Notes: generated from the letters alone by a model not told the origin. DNA of 56,963 nucleotides from Enterobacter hormaechei ATCC 49162 (GCF_001875655.1 NZ_MKEQ01000003.1:1-56963), one strand, 5' to 3'; positions 10,264-20,287 are shown, counted from the first letter of the stretch. Translations and numbers: made by a program.

Positions 10264-10350
10264 TACCCCTCACCCCAACCTCTCTCCCCATAGGGGCGAG
10301 GGGCTCGATCGTTCCCTCTCCCCTATGGGGAGAGGGCTAGGGTGAGGGGA
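10264..10350. repeat. REP-like hairpin repeat, copy A (uspA/rsmJ)
   Basis: An imperfect palindrome: CCCCTCACCCCAACCTCTC on the left is mirrored by GAGAGGGCTAGGGTGAGGGG on the right, with a second inner hairpin (CCCCATAGGGGCGAGGGG) between. It lies between the convergent uspA and rsmJ and covers the last codons of rsmJ. Related to copies at 17934, 25911, 30012 and 49533. Confidence 0.85.
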
Positions 10351-11086
10351 CATAAATATCAAACCGGTGCCCTTTCGTGGTCACCGCGTTAGTGGTCGCT
10401 ACGTCCGCCAGCGGCGGCGCGTAGTCCGGGCGCTTGACCACCACCCGCTTCGTCGCGAGCTGACGAGCAGGCGCCAGCAGGCCATCGGCATCTAAATCTG
10501 GCCCCACCAGCGACTGAAACACCCGCATCTCTTTCTTCACCAGCGCGCTTTTCTGCTTATGCGGAAACATCGGGTCGAGGTAAACCACCTGCGGACGCGG
10601 GGTGATGTCCGTCAGCGCCGTCAGGCTGGAGGCGTGAATAAGCTGCAAACGTTCCTGTAACCACGGACCGATTTCCGGGTCCGCGTAGCCCCGCGCCAGC
10701 CCGTCGTCGAGCAGCGCGGCGACAACCGGATTGCGCTCCAGCATCCGCACCCGACAGCCGACAGACGCCAGCACAAAGGCATCGCGCCCCAGCCCCGCCG
10801 TGGCATCCACCACGTCCGGCAGATAGCTCCCTTTAATGCCGACCGCTTTGGCCACCGCTTCGCCGCGACCACCGCCGAACTTACGCCGGTGCGCCATCGC
10901 GCCGCCGACAAAATCGACAAAAATGCCGCCAAGCTTCGGCTCGTCGCGCTTGCGTAATTCGAGATGCGCTGTAGTCATCACCAGCGCCATCAGGTTATCT
11001 TCATCATGTTCCAGCCCCCAGCGGGCCGCCAGAACAGATAAGGCGCCGTCCCCGGCGCCCGTTTCATCCACTAAGCAGATCTTCAC
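10337..11086 (-). CDS. rsmJ: 16S rRNA (guanine-1516-N2)-methyltransferase RsmJ
   Basis: RsmJ methylates G1516 of 16S rRNA using S-adenosylmethionine. The 249 aa agree with the E. coli size (250). The SAM-binding region is [19 protein letters not shown] (about residues 92-110) and the catalytic motif [10 protein letters not shown] follows near 170. The last residues, after GHRFDIY, are VPSP and stop inside REP-like repeat copy A, so the C-terminal tail differs from that of E. coli as I recall it. The start lies 7 bases after the prlC stop, so the two genes form an operon, as in E. coli. Known earlier as yhiQ. Confidence 0.95.
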   Translation of the reverse strand: MKICLVDETGAGDGALSVLAARWGLEHDEDNLMALVMTTAHLELRKRDEPKLGGIFVDFVGGAMAHRRKFGGGRGEAVAKAVGIKGSYLPDVVDATAGLGRDAFVLASVGCRVRMLERNPVVAALLDDGLARGYADPEIGPWLQERLQLIHASSLTALTDITPRPQVVYLDPMFPHKQKSALVKKEMRVFQSLVGPDLDADGLLAPARQLATKRVVVKRPDYAPPLADVATTNAVTTKGHRFDIYVPSP

Positions 11087-11093
11087 GTATCAA

Positions 11094-13136
11094 TCAGCCT
11101 TTGATCCCGTAATGCTCAAGCATCGCATCCAGCTGCGGCTCGCGGCCACGGAAGCGTTTGAACAGCTCCATAGGCTCTTCTGACCCGCCGCGGGTCAGGA
11201 TGTTGTCGAGGAACGACTGACCGGTTTCGCGGTTGAAAATCCCCTCCTCTTCGAAGCGAGAGAAGGCGTCCGCCGCCAGCACGTCGGCCCACAGGTAGCT
11301 GTAGTAGCCTGCGGCGTATCCGCCTGCGAAGATATGGCTGAACGCATGCGGGAAGCGTCCCCAGGTTGGGCCTGGAATAACGGCGACCTGCTTTTTAATC
11401 TCGGCCAGCGTTTCAAGGATTTTCGCCCCCTGCTCCGGGCTGAATTCGGCGTGCAGGCGGAAATCGAACAGGCCGAACTCCAGCTGACGCAGGATGAACA
11501 TCGCCGCCTGGTAGTTTTTCGCCGCCAGCATTTTATCCAGCAGTTCCTTCGGCAGCGGTTCGCCGGTCTCGTAGTGGCCGGAGATAAACGCCAGCGCGTC
11601 CGGCTCCCAGCACCAGTTTTCCATAAACTGGCTTGGCAGTTCGACCGCATCCCATGGCACACCGCTGATACCGGCCACGCCAGCGGTTTCGATGCGGGTC
11701 AGCATGTGGTGCAGGCCGTGACCGAACTCGTGGAACAGGGTGATCACTTCATCGTGGGTAAACAGCGCAGGTTTGCCGCTCACCGGACGGTTAAAGTTAC
11801 AGGTCAGGTAGGCGACCGGTTTTTGCAGGGTACCATCCGCTTTACGCATCTGGCCCACGCAGTCGTCCATCCACGCCCCGCCGCGTTTGTTTTCACGCGC
11901 ATAAAGATCCAGATAGAAGCTGCCGCGCAGTTCGTTTTTCTCGTCATACAGCTCGAAGAAGCGCACGTCCGGATGCCAGACGTCGATGTCGGTACGCTCT
12001 TTCGCGGTAATGCCGTAGATGCGTTTTACCACTTCAAACAGGCCGTTAACGGCTTTGTTTTCCGGGAAGTACGGACGCAGCTGTTCGTCGCTGATGCTGT
12101 AAAGGTGCTGTTTCTGCTTTTCGCTGTAGTACGCGATATCCCACGGCTGAAGCTCGTCCACGCCAAACTCCGCTTTCGCAAAGGCGCGCAGCTGAGCCAG
12201 TTCCTTTTCACCCTGAGGACGGGCGCGTTTCGCCAGATCGGTGAGGAAGTCGAGCACCTGCTGCGGGTTCTCGGCCATTTTGGTGGCGAGGGATTTATCC
12301 GCGTAGCTGTCGAAGCCCAGCAGCTGAGCCAGCTCATGACGCAGGGCGAGGATCTCCGCCATCACCGGGCTGTTGTCCCATTTGCCCGCATTCGGCCCCT
12401 GATCGGAGGCGCGGGTGCTGTAGGCGCGGTACATCTCTTCGCGCAGAGCCTGGTTGTCGCAGTAGGTCATCACCGGCAGATAGCTTGGGATATCCAGCGT
12501 TAACAGGAAGCCTTCCTGCTCTTTCGCTTCGGCCTGGGCTTTTGCCGCCGCCAGCGCGCTTTCCGGCATACCCGCCAGTTCGGATTCATCGGTAATCAGC
12601 TTCGTCCAGCCCATGGTGGCATCAAGGACGTTGTTGCTGTACTGGTTGCCCAGCTCAGACAGGCGCGCGGCAATTTCACCGTAACGAACCTGCTTCTCTT
12701 TTGGCAGACCGATACCGGACAACTCAAAGTCACGCAGCGCGTTATCGACCGATTTTTTCTGCGCCGTGTTCAGTTCGGCATAGTGGTCGCCGTCGCGCAG
12801 GTCGCGGTAGGCTTTGTACAGCCCTTCGTGCTGACCGACCCAGGTGCTGTACTCAGAGAGCAGCGGCAGGGTTTGTTCGTAGGCTTCGCGCAGCTCCGGG
12901 CTGTTTTTCACCGAATTCAGGTGGCTCACCGGGGAGAAGATACGTCCCAGCACGTCGTCCACTTCGGCCAGCGGCTGACACAGATTTTCCCAGGTGTACG
13001 GCGCGCCTTGCGCAACCACGCTTTCTACCGCCGCGCGGCAGTTGTCCAGCGACTGGGTAACGGCTGGAACCACATGCTCAGGGAGGATTTTAGAAAACGG
13101 TGGCAACGAAAAAGGCGTCAGTAATGGATTGGTCAT
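11094..13136 (-). CDS. prlC: Oligopeptidase A
   Basis: PrlC is a cytoplasmic M3-family zinc peptidase that degrades short peptides, including cleaved signal peptides. The zinc motif HEFGH is seen in THDEVITLFHEFGHGLHHML, with the downstream glutamate in the SGVPWDAVELPSQFMENW stretch. The chosen ATG at 13136 gives MTNPLLTPFSLPPFSKIL and 680 aa, exactly the E. coli length. A 30-residue longer frame begins at 13226 but would swallow the promoter. A sigma-32-like promoter lies just upstream, as expected for a heat-shock gene. rsmJ follows after 7 bases. Confidence 0.96.
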   Translation of the reverse strand: MTNPLLTPFSLPPFSKILPEHVVPAVTQSLDNCRAAVESVVAQGAPYTWENLCQPLAEVDDVLGRIFSPVSHLNSVKNSPELREAYEQTLPLLSEYSTWVGQHEGLYKAYRDLRDGDHYAELNTAQKKSVDNALRDFELSGIGLPKEKQVRYGEIAARLSELGNQYSNNVLDATMGWTKLITDESELAGMPESALAAAKAQAEAKEQEGFLLTLDIPSYLPVMTYCDNQALREEMYRAYSTRASDQGPNAGKWDNSPVMAEILALRHELAQLLGFDSYADKSLATKMAENPQQVLDFLTDLAKRARPQGEKELAQLRAFAKAEFGVDELQPWDIAYYSEKQKQHLYSISDEQLRPYFPENKAVNGLFEVVKRIYGITAKERTDIDVWHPDVRFFELYDEKNELRGSFYLDLYARENKRGGAWMDDCVGQMRKADGTLQKPVAYLTCNFNRPVSGKPALFTHDEVITLFHEFGHGLHHMLTRIETAGVAGISGVPWDAVELPSQFMENWCWEPDALAFISGHYETGEPLPKELLDKMLAAKNYQAAMFILRQLEFGLFDFRLHAEFSPEQGAKILETLAEIKKQVAVIPGPTWGRFPHAFSHIFAGGYAAGYYSYLWADVLAADAFSRFEEEGIFNRETGQSFLDNILTRGGSEEPMELFKRFRGREPQLDAMLEHYGIKG

Positions 13137-13198
13137 AAACGCTGTCCTGTTGAAATAGATGAATGAAGCGCGCATCCGGCGCTGTGCATATTGTTCAG

Positions 13199-13227
13199 TA
13201 ATGGGGTTAAGTGTAGAGGATTTCAAT
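13199..13227 (-). promoter_or_regulatory. Sigma-32 (heat shock) promoter of prlC-rsmJ
   Basis: On the minus strand TTGAAA (13226-13221) is followed after about 14 bases by CCCCATTA (13206-13199). This fits the sigma-32 consensus CTTGAAA/CCCCAT-T. The predicted transcript starts about 55 bases before the prlC ATG. prlC is known as a heat-shock gene in E. coli. Confidence 0.7.
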
Positions 13228-13313
13228 AGCCGCGCTTACCGGGCCTGCGGGTAATCTGTGCCGTTCTGCTGTAAACTGTGGCAAATCGTCAATTCAGCGG
13301 AATATCATTACCC

Positions 13314-14156
13314 ATGCTCAGTTATCGCCACAGCTTCCACGCAGGCAACCACGCCGACGTCCTCAAACACACCGTTCAGAGCCTGATCATTGAATCGCTT
13401 AAAGAAAAGGATAAACCGTTCCTTTATCTGGACACCCACGCGGGCGCGGGCCGTTATCAGCTGAGCGGCGAGCATGCCGAGCGTACCGGTGAATATCTGG
13501 AAGGGATTGCGCGTATCTGGCAGCAGGACGATCTGCCTGCCGAGCTGGAGCCGTACATCGGCGTGGTGAACCACTTCAACCGCAACGGTCAGCTGCGCTA
13601 TTACCCTGGCTCCCCGCTGATTGCCCGCCAGCTGCTTCGCGAGCAGGACAGCCTCCAGCTGACCGAGCTGCACCCGAGCGACTTCCCGCTGCTGCGCTCA
13701 GAGTTTCAGAAAGATAACCGCGCCCGCGTGGATAAAGCCGATGGCTACCAGCAGTTGAAAGCGAAGCTGCCGCCGGTTTCCCGTCGCGGCCTGGTGCTGA
13801 TCGACCCGCCGTACGAAATCAAAACCGATTATCAGGCGGTGGTGACTGGCATCAATGAAGGTTACAAACGCTTTGCGACCGGTACCTATGCCCTGTGGTA
13901 TCCGGTGGTGCTGCGCGCGCAAATTAAACGCATGATCAAAGACCTCGAAGCGACCGGCATTCGTAAAATCCTGCAAATTGAGCTGGCTGTGCGCCCCGAC
14001 AGCGACCAGCGCGGCATGACCGCTTCCGGCATGATTGTGATTAACCCGCCGTGGAAGCTTGAAGCACAGATGAACAACGTCCTGCCGTGGCTGCACAAAA
14101 CGCTGGTGCCAGCCGGAACAGGACACGCCACCGTAAGCTGGATCGTGCCGGAGTAA
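13314..14156 (+). CDS. rlmJ: 23S rRNA (adenine-2030-N6)-methyltransferase RlmJ
   Basis: RlmJ adds a methyl group to A2030 of 23S rRNA. The 280 aa from [19 protein letters not shown] equal the E. coli length. The SAM site is [14 protein letters not shown] (about residues 36-49), and the catalytic tetrapeptide of N6-adenine methyltransferases is present as DPPY in [14 protein letters not shown] (about 164-167). The upstream extension to 13278 lacks a ribosome binding site and is not used. It diverges from prlC and is followed by gor 70 bases later on the same strand. Earlier name yhiR. Confidence 0.95.
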   Translation: MLSYRHSFHAGNHADVLKHTVQSLIIESLKEKDKPFLYLDTHAGAGRYQLSGEHAERTGEYLEGIARIWQQDDLPAELEPYIGVVNHFNRNGQLRYYPGSPLIARQLLREQDSLQLTELHPSDFPLLRSEFQKDNRARVDKADGYQQLKAKLPPVSRRGLVLIDPPYEIKTDYQAVVTGINEGYKRFATGTYALWYPVVLRAQIKRMIKDLEATGIRKILQIELAVRPDSDQRGMTASGMIVINPPWKLEAQMNNVLPWLHKTLVPAGTGHATVSWIVPE

Positions 14157-14226
14157 TCGCAGCCATCGGTGGAAACTATTGATTTCAGGTATACAATCGC
14201 GGCAATTCACGATTAAGGACAACGCT

Positions 14227-15579
14227 ATGACTAAGCATTATGACTACATCGCAATCGGCGGCGGCAGCGGTGGCATCGCCTCCATCAACCGTGCGGCCAT
14301 GTATGGCCAGAAATGTGCGCTGATTGAAGCCAAAGAACTCGGCGGCACCTGCGTGAACGTGGGTTGTGTACCGAAGAAAGTGATGTGGCATGCCGCGCAA
14401 ATCCGTGAAGCTATCCATATGTATGGCCCGGACTACGGTTTTGACACCACGATCAATCATTTCGACTGGGACAAACTGATCGCCAGCCGTACCGCCTACA
14501 TCGACCGTATTCATACCTCGTACGATAACGTGCTGGGCAAGAATAACGTCGACGTGATCCGCGGCTTCGCCCGTTTCGTGGATGCGAAGACGATCGAGGT
14601 AAACGGCGAGACGATCACTGCCGATCACATCCTGATCGCTACCGGCGGCCGTCCGAGCCACCCGAACATTCCGGGCGCGGAATACGGTATCGACTCCGAC
14701 GGATTCTTCGAGCTGCCTGCTCTGCCAGAACGCGTTGCCATTGTGGGCGCAGGTTACATCGCGGTTGAGCTGGCCGGCGTGATTAACGGTCTGGGCGCAC
14801 AAGCCCACCTGTTCGTGCGTAAGCACGCGCCGCTGCGCAGCTTTGACCCGCTGATCGTCGATACGCTGGTTGAAGTGATGAACACCGAAGGCCCAACCCT
14901 GCACACCAACGCCGTACCAAAAGCGGTGGTGAAAAATGCGGACGGTAGCCTGACGCTTGAGCTGGAAGATGGCCGTAGCCAGACCGTTGATTGCCTGATC
15001 TGGGCGATTGGCCGTGAACCGGCCACCGACAACTTCAACCTGGCCGCAACCGGGGTGAAAACCAATGAAAAAGGCTACATCGTCGTTGATAAGTTCCAGA
15101 ACACCAGCGTACCGGGCATTTATGCCGTGGGCGATAACACCGGTGCGGTTGAACTGACCCCGGTTGCCGTGGCGGCGGGGCGTCGTCTTTCCGAACGTCT
15201 GTTTAACAACAAGCCGGACGAACATCTGGATTACAGCAATATTCCGACCGTGGTCTTCAGCCACCCGCCAATCGGTACCGTCGGCTTAACCGAGCCGCAG
15301 GCGCGCGAGCAGTACGGTGATGACCAGGTGAAAGTGTATAAATCGGCGTTTACCGCGATGTATACCGCCGTCACCTCGCATCGTCAGCCGTGCCGGATGA
15401 AGCTGGTCTGCGTTGGCCCGGACGAGAAGATCGTCGGCATCCACGGCATTGGCTTCGGCATGGACGAGATCCTGCAAGGCTTCGCGGTGGCGCTGAAGAT
15501 GGGCGCAACGAAGAAAGACTTCGATAACACCGTGGCGATCCACCCGACTGCGGCGGAAGAGTTTGTAACCATGCGCTGA
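14227..15579 (+). CDS. gor: Glutathione reductase
   Basis: Gor reduces glutathione disulfide with NADPH in the cytoplasm. The 450 aa match E. coli exactly in length. Seen in order: FAD-binding GGGSGGIAS (near residue 11), the redox-active disulfide [13 protein letters not shown] (about 39-51), the NADPH site [12 protein letters not shown] (about 174) with the downstream arginines [10 protein letters not shown] that favour NADPH, the second FAD motif [10 protein letters not shown], and the C-terminal HPTAAEE with the catalytic His-Glu pair. The start at 14227 follows AAGGACAACGCT. A rho-independent terminator follows at 15597. Confidence 0.97.
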   Translation: MTKHYDYIAIGGGSGGIASINRAAMYGQKCALIEAKELGGTCVNVGCVPKKVMWHAAQIREAIHMYGPDYGFDTTINHFDWDKLIASRTAYIDRIHTSYDNVLGKNNVDVIRGFARFVDAKTIEVNGETITADHILIATGGRPSHPNIPGAEYGIDSDGFFELPALPERVAIVGAGYIAVELAGVINGLGAQAHLFVRKHAPLRSFDPLIVDTLVEVMNTEGPTLHTNAVPKAVVKNADGSLTLELEDGRSQTVDCLIWAIGREPATDNFNLAATGVKTNEKGYIVVDKFQNTSVPGIYAVGDNTGAVELTPVAVAAGRRLSERLFNNKPDEHLDYSNIPTVVFSHPPIGTVGLTEPQAREQYGDDQVKVYKSAFTAMYTAVTSHRQPCRMKLVCVGPDEKIVGIHGIGFGMDEILQGFAVALKMGATKKDFDNTVAIHPTAAEEFVTMR

Positions 15580-15596
15580 TCCGTCTGATCCGCAAC

Positions 15597-15623
15597 AAAA
15601 CCGGCCAGCTGGCCGGTTTTTTT
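15597..15623 (+). terminator. Intrinsic terminator of gor
   Basis: AAAACCGGCCAGCTGGCCGG followed by seven T: a strong perfect hairpin with a T-run, 17 bases after the gor stop. Confidence 0.92.
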
Positions 15624-15750
15624 ATGCCTGTGATGGGTAAACCCAACGGGTGTACAAACGGTAACAAAATAACCCGCTACCCGCGGTGGAATTAACTAAT
15701 CTTAGAAAGCGCTACGCGTTCGCCTGTTACTACGGAAAAAGATTAGAGAT

Positions 15751-16038
15751 ATGAAAATGCACGTGAAGATCACCGCAAAACTGATGGCCAAAATGCACCT
15801 TGTTCTCGCGCTGGTATGGGCGATACTGACGATCCCTACCCTGCTGTGGTGGAAAAATAGCATCCTCTGGGTGTCATTAATGAGCATTTACGCCATCGTG
15901 ATTTCCCATCTGGCTGCGTACAGCGCCGCCCATGCGGAAAAAGCGGCCAGCAAGGCGATGGATAAAAGCGAAGGCGCCAGCCAGAAAGCCAATCAAACCG
16001 CCAACAGCCTTTCAGGCGATGCGCGTCAGGCGCATTAA
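15751..16038 (+). CDS. Small two-helix membrane protein of unknown function
   Basis: I do not recognise a named family. The 95-aa frame begins MKMHVKITAKLMAKMHLVLALVW and has two hydrophobic segments, about residues 16-34 (LVLALVWAILTIPTLLWW) and 39-56 (ILWVSLMSIYAIVISHLAA). The tail is hydrophilic and alanine-rich (HAEKAASKAMDKSEGASQKANQTANSL), probably helical. A short purine-rich sequence (GATTAGAGAT) precedes the start; a second ATG two codons on is also possible. It lies alone between the gor terminator and treF, where E. coli has the ars genes and acid-fitness island. The codon use looks like that of its neighbours. Confidence 0.7.
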   Translation: MKMHVKITAKLMAKMHLVLALVWAILTIPTLLWWKNSILWVSLMSIYAIVISHLAAYSAAHAEKAASKAMDKSEGASQKANQTANSLSGDARQAH

Positions 16039-16278
16039 TCCCTGCGTTATGCAGAATACCGAATGCTCTGAATTTTATTCCTGCTTTGTATCCAAAGATA
16101 CTGATTTAATGATTTCATAATCAAAGGGATATCTGATTTTCAGCGTGTTTAAATCCATTTTGAAAGCGTGATCTACCGCACACTTCGCACCGCATTAACC
16201 GAAGCGAATGTCTACGCTTAAAAGATAGCCGGGAAAAACCCGTATTTGTTACGACAAAAACCGGAGGTCCTGAACACC
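16039..16278. other. Intergenic region upstream of treF
   Basis: 240 bases without a gene. It is A+T-rich in its first half and must hold the treF promoter; treF is RpoS-dependent in E. coli, but I cannot place a convincing -10 element. GGAGG at 16263-16267 is the treF ribosome binding site. Confidence 0.5.
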
Positions 16279-17928
16279 ATGTTCAACCAGAAACTACAGA
16301 CTGCCGAGGATATCGAGTTTGAAATCGCAGAAGAGCTGCGCTACGAAACCGATCCCTGTGAGTTAAAACTGGATGAGATGATCGAGGCAGAGCCGGAACC
16401 GGAAATGATTGAAGGACTGCCGGCGTCCGATGCCCTGACGCCCGCAGACCGCTACCTTGAACTGTTTGAACACGTCCAGTCGTCGCGGCTGTTTGCGGAC
16501 AGCAAAACCTTTCCCGACTGCGCGCCGAAGATGGATCCGCTGGATATTTTGATCCGCTATCGCAAGGTGCGTCGTCACCGTGATTTTGACCTGGCGCGCT
16601 TTGTGGAGAATCACTTCTGGTTGCCGGAGGACTACAGCAAAGAGTACGTCTCTGATCCCGGCCTCTCCCTGAAAGAACACATTGATAATCTGTGGCCGGT
16701 GCTGACGCGCGAGCCGCAGGATCACATCCCGTGGTCGTCGCTGTTGGCGCTGCCGCAGGCTTATATTGTGCCCGGCGGACGATTTAGCGAGACCTACTAC
16801 TGGGACTCATACTTCTCCATGCTGGGGCTTGCAGAGAGCGGACGTAACGATCTGCTGAAATGTATGGCCGATAACTTCGCCTGGCTGATTGAGCGCTACG
16901 GGCATATCCCGAACGGCAACCGCACCTACTATCTCAGCCGCTCCCAGCCACCCGTTTTTGCCCTGATGGTGGAGCTGTTTGAAGAGGACGGCGTGCGCGG
17001 GGCGAAGCGCTATCTTGAGCATCTCAAAATGGAATACGCCTTCTGGATGGACGGGGCGGAATCGCTGCTGCTCAATCAGGCGTATCGCAGTGCGGTACGT
17101 ATGCCGGATGGCTCATTACTCAACCGTTACTGGGACGATCGCGATACGCCGCGGGATGAATCGTGGATTGAGGACGTAGAAACCGCCCGTCATTCTGGTC
17201 GTCCGCCGAACGAGGTGTATCGCGACCTGCGCGCCGGAGCAGCCTCAGGATGGGATTACTCGTCCCGCTGGTTGCGCGATCCTGCGCGGCTGGCCAGCAT
17301 CCGCACGACACAGTTTATCCCCATCGATTTGAACGCGTTCCTGTTCAAACTGGAGAGCGCTATCGCCAATATCTCAGCGTCGAAAGGGGATAAAGAGACG
17401 GCTGAGCTGTTCCGTCAGAAAGCCAGCGACCGGCGCGCGGCGGTGAACCGCTATCTGTGGGACGAAGAGAACGGCTGTTATCGTGATTACGACTGGCGGC
17501 GTGAAGCGCTGGCGCTGTTCTCTGCGGCCAGCATTGTGCCGCTGTATGTGGGGATGGCGACGCATGAGCAGGCTGAACGGCTGTCCGATGCGGTTAAAGC
17601 ACGCCTCCTCACGCCGGGCGGCATTCTCGCCACCGAATACGAAACCGGGGAGCAGTGGGATAAGCCGAACGGCTGGGCACCGCTACAGTGGATGGCGATC
17701 CAGGGGTTCAAACAGTACGGCAATGACTCGCTGGGAGATGAGATCGCCTGGAGCTGGCTGCACACGGTGAATCACTACTACAAAACCCATCATAAGCTGA
17801 TTGAGAAGTACCACATCGCCAGCAGTACGCCACGCGAAGGTGGCGGGGGTGAGTATCCGTTGCAGGATGGCTTCGGCTGGACGAATGGCGTGGTGCGGCG
17901 ATTGATTGGGTTATATGGTGAACCTTGA
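16279..17928 (+). CDS. treF: Cytoplasmic trehalase
   Basis: TreF (glycoside hydrolase family 37) splits trehalose into two glucoses in the cytoplasm. The 549 aa from [13 protein letters not shown] equal E. coli TreF, and the N-terminal block [26 protein letters not shown] is shared. Both trehalase signatures are visible: [15 protein letters not shown] (about residues 167-181) and [14 protein letters not shown] (about 460-473). No signal peptide is present, which separates it from periplasmic TreA. GGAGG lies 11 bases before the ATG; a longer frame from 16246 lacks such a site. It converges on the next gene with repeat copy B between. Confidence 0.96.
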   Translation: MFNQKLQTAEDIEFEIAEELRYETDPCELKLDEMIEAEPEPEMIEGLPASDALTPADRYLELFEHVQSSRLFADSKTFPDCAPKMDPLDILIRYRKVRRHRDFDLARFVENHFWLPEDYSKEYVSDPGLSLKEHIDNLWPVLTREPQDHIPWSSLLALPQAYIVPGGRFSETYYWDSYFSMLGLAESGRNDLLKCMADNFAWLIERYGHIPNGNRTYYLSRSQPPVFALMVELFEEDGVRGAKRYLEHLKMEYAFWMDGAESLLLNQAYRSAVRMPDGSLLNRYWDDRDTPRDESWIEDVETARHSGRPPNEVYRDLRAGAASGWDYSSRWLRDPARLASIRTTQFIPIDLNAFLFKLESAIANISASKGDKETAELFRQKASDRRAAVNRYLWDEENGCYRDYDWRREALALFSAASIVPLYVGMATHEQAERLSDAVKARLLTPGGILATEYETGEQWDKPNGWAPLQWMAIQGFKQYGNDSLGDEIAWSWLHTVNHYYKTHHKLIEKYHIASSTPREGGGGEYPLQDGFGWTNGVVRRLIGLYGEP

Positions 17929-17933
17929 GCCTT

Positions 17934-18012
17934 GCCCCTCGCCCTCTCCCTTGAGGGGAGAGAGGACTTAACGGTGCGGCCTTTTCTCCCTCGCCCCTTT
18001 GGGGTGAGGGGG
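17934..18012. repeat. REP-like hairpin repeat, copy B (treF / HEPN-like gene)
   Basis: Two hairpins in tandem: CCCTCTCCCTTGAGGGGAGAG, and CTCGCCCCTTTGGGGTGAGG further right. It begins 6 bases after the treF stop and ends 9 bases before the stop of the opposing gene. Confidence 0.8.
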
Positions 18013-18020
18013 AAAAATAA

Positions 18021-19607
18021 TCAGCGGATCACCTCATAAATGGCAGTCTGGATGGACTGCCATTTTTTTGTACTGGCATCGGGCTGCGTCTTCGCGCGGC
18101 GCGTTGCCATATCGGCGTCGTGCTGCTGACGTTTCACTACCGCCGGGACGGTACAGAATGCTTTCAGGTACTGCTTACGCATAGAGGTCAGCGATTCGCC
18201 GTTCGCCATTGCATGGCTCAGCGTATTAATAAAGCGTCGGCAGGGCTTTTGCTCTGTCATTTGCAGGCGGTAGCGCAACATCACTTCCAGCACGTCGTCG
18301 TAGCCTGCCGACAATGCCTCCTCCGTCCATGACATTTTCCAGTCCATCCCGCCCTGCAAGAAGAGGAGCGCCACGCGGGTGTCATTGCGATTGATGGCCG
18401 AACGGAAATTATTCTCATCCCAGGTAACCCCCATGCGGGTTAACGTCTCCCGTGAGGAAGGCGTTTCACGCATCTCCTGCGCTGGCGGCGCCCCGGTGGC
18501 AGCCACGACGGCTTGCTGCGGTTTACTGCTGGTCACCAGCCAGAATCCCCCCACGATAATGGCGATAACCATTACGCCAACCGCGCCCCACAGCACCCCG
18601 GAGATCAGCTGCTCGCGCTGCTCAGGCGTTCGCGTCGCGCGCTGGGTCGGTTTCTCTATGCTGTCGCGAACTTCAAAAAGATCGCCGCCTGTGGTGCGGT
18701 CCAGTTTTTGCGCCTTTTCCCAGAACGCGTGCAGATCGCTTTCAGCCACCGCCATCAGCGCCGCCGGGTTAACCCGTGTCCGCCCTTCCTCAAACGCACG
18801 CTGGACGGAGCGGGTGATCTGCGTGTAATAGCTGTCGAGCAGCTGGATTTGCGCCCCGCTTAACGGCTGCTGGACGGTGATGCTGTTGCGGATTTGTCGA
18901 ATATCTTCGAGGAAGGTTTGCAGGGTTTTGCGTGGCTCTACCAGCAGCGTCAGCATGTCCGGGGCGTTAAACAGCGATGCGTAGTAGCGGCTAAATTCTT
19001 TTTTATCCACCAGCAACTGGGCCAGCTCGCTGAACAACATGCCGCTCAGAACATCATTAATCTCACCGTTTTTCAGCCAGCGACGCACGCGTTCAGCGTT
19101 AAACAAGGTTTTAAGATGATTATTTAGCCGCACCGGATCGGGCCACGCCTGCTGTATCAGCCCTTTTATCATCAGCTCAATGGCACGCACCTGTTTCTGC
19201 GCCTGAAGCTGGCTCTCCTTCTCTGGCACCATTCCGGTATCGTAGGTCAGAAGGGGCTGTTGCAGACGCAGATATTCAAGCGCCGTCACGAAGCGCATCG
19301 CCGCAATCAGCTGGTTTTCGCTGACATCCTGCCCGCTTTCATACTGGGGAACGCGCTGCTGAAGCAAACGTAATTGCAGCGTAAAGGCCGTCATTTCCGC
19401 ATCATTCAGGTTCAGCTTGCTGGCTACGGCGCCCCACCCGCCCAGCCCCAGGCGGGCGCTATCCAGTTGTTCCAGAAACCAGCGTGGATCTTTTCCTTCA
19501 GAAACAGGTACATTCAACAGAAGTAAGATTTCAACAGACGCCTGCCGGATCGCCGCCAGACAGTGTTCAAACTGTTCGCGGGTATGATGCGATGAGCTAA
19601 TCATCAT
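18021..19607 (-). CDS. Membrane-anchored protein resembling the STY4199-type HEPN-domain family
   Basis: A 528-aa protein. Residues 1-330 are mainly helical and hydrophilic, 336-359 form one membrane helix (GVLWGAVGVMVIAIIVGGFWLVTS), and 360-528 form a second soluble domain with repeat-like helices (VALLFLQGGMDWKMSWTEEALSAG), loosely ankyrin-like. I associate it from memory with the enterobacterial 'STY4199 family HEPN domain-containing' proteins, which lie beside treF; function is unknown. The catalytic Rx4-6H motif of active HEPN RNases is not clear: R240-N241 is present but no histidine follows in range. It stands alone, converging on treF and diverging from a GNAT gene. Confidence 0.65.
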   Translation of the reverse strand: MMISSSHHTREQFEHCLAAIRQASVEILLLLNVPVSEGKDPRWFLEQLDSARLGLGGWGAVASKLNLNDAEMTAFTLQLRLLQQRVPQYESGQDVSENQLIAAMRFVTALEYLRLQQPLLTYDTGMVPEKESQLQAQKQVRAIELMIKGLIQQAWPDPVRLNNHLKTLFNAERVRRWLKNGEINDVLSGMLFSELAQLLVDKKEFSRYYASLFNAPDMLTLLVEPRKTLQTFLEDIRQIRNSITVQQPLSGAQIQLLDSYYTQITRSVQRAFEEGRTRVNPAALMAVAESDLHAFWEKAQKLDRTTGGDLFEVRDSIEKPTQRATRTPEQREQLISGVLWGAVGVMVIAIIVGGFWLVTSSKPQQAVVAATGAPPAQEMRETPSSRETLTRMGVTWDENNFRSAINRNDTRVALLFLQGGMDWKMSWTEEALSAGYDDVLEVMLRYRLQMTEQKPCRRFINTLSHAMANGESLTSMRKQYLKAFCTVPAVVKRQQHDADMATRRAKTQPDASTKKWQSIQTAIYEVIR

Positions 19608-19753
19608 TGTTTTCCTTGAGAGACAATGCGTACCGCAAAAGCGGTTTTAAAGGTTGTTTTTCTTTTTATTTATATGAGGTTAAACATACCTGAGTTTCTG
19701 TTGAAATAAAGTGACAACCTTATAATCATTTGCACTGCCTCTGGAGGATCGTC

Positions 19754-20287
19754 ATGCCCGCCTTAACCACCACGCGTCTCACCTGCTCGCCGCTGCAAGA
19801 GCAAGACTGGCCCTTTTTTCTGTCGCTACAGCAAAATCCGGAGGTAATGCGTTTTGTCGCCCCTGCGCGTAGCGAGGCGGACATTCGGGAAGCCTTCGAG
19901 GCTCGTCTGTTGCCGTGGACGCCGGGCAGCGCGCACTGGCTCTGCCTCGTCGTGCGTGAGACGGCCAGCCAGACGCCGCTGGGCGTAACCGGCTATGTGC
20001 ACCGGGAAGCCGACTGTGCCGAAGTCGGTTTTCTCTTTACGACCTCTGCACAGGGGAAAGGTTACGGCTTTGAATCTCTGCGGGCGGTGTGTGATTTCGC
20101 GCTGACTCAGGGCAATATTCGTCGGCTTACCGCCACCGTTACCGCGGGAAATATCACCTCAAGGCGACTGCTCGAAAAAACAGGTTTTCAGCTGGAAGGT
20201 GAGTTACGTGAGAGTTATTTCCTTTCAGGGCAATGGCATAACGACTGGCTATTCGGTTTACTGAAAAAGGAATACCCGTTCAGTTAA
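19754..20287 (+). CDS. GNAT-family N-acetyltransferase, RimJ/RimL type
   Basis: A 177-aa protein with the layout of RimJ/RimL-like acetyltransferases: N-terminal LTTTRLTCSPLQEQDWPFFLSL, the acetyl-CoA loop in FTTSAQGKGYGFESLRAV (Q/RxxGxG/A type), and the C-terminal ITSRRLLEKTGFQLEGELRESYFLSGQWHNDW, typical of enzymes that modify protein N-termini or small amines. The substrate is unknown. The ATG at 19754 follows CTGGAGGAT. A promoter region of about 145 bases separates it from the divergent gene to the left. Confidence 0.85.
   Translation: MPALTTTRLTCSPLQEQDWPFFLSLQQNPEVMRFVAPARSEADIREAFEARLLPWTPGSAHWLCLVVRETASQTPLGVTGYVHREADCAEVGFLFTTSAQGKGYGFESLRAVCDFALTQGNIRRLTATVTAGNITSRRLLEKTGFQLEGELRESYFLSGQWHNDWLFGLLKKEYPFS

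Noticed and set aside
11334..12503. Long open frame (389 codons) on the plus strand opposite prlC
   Set aside because: It lies wholly antisense to the well-supported prlC gene, has no ribosome binding site or known domain, and is explained by G+C-rich codon use.
14185..15264. Long open frame (359 codons) on the minus strand opposite gor
   Set aside because: Antisense shadow of gor; composition rich in His, Val and Arg without family features.
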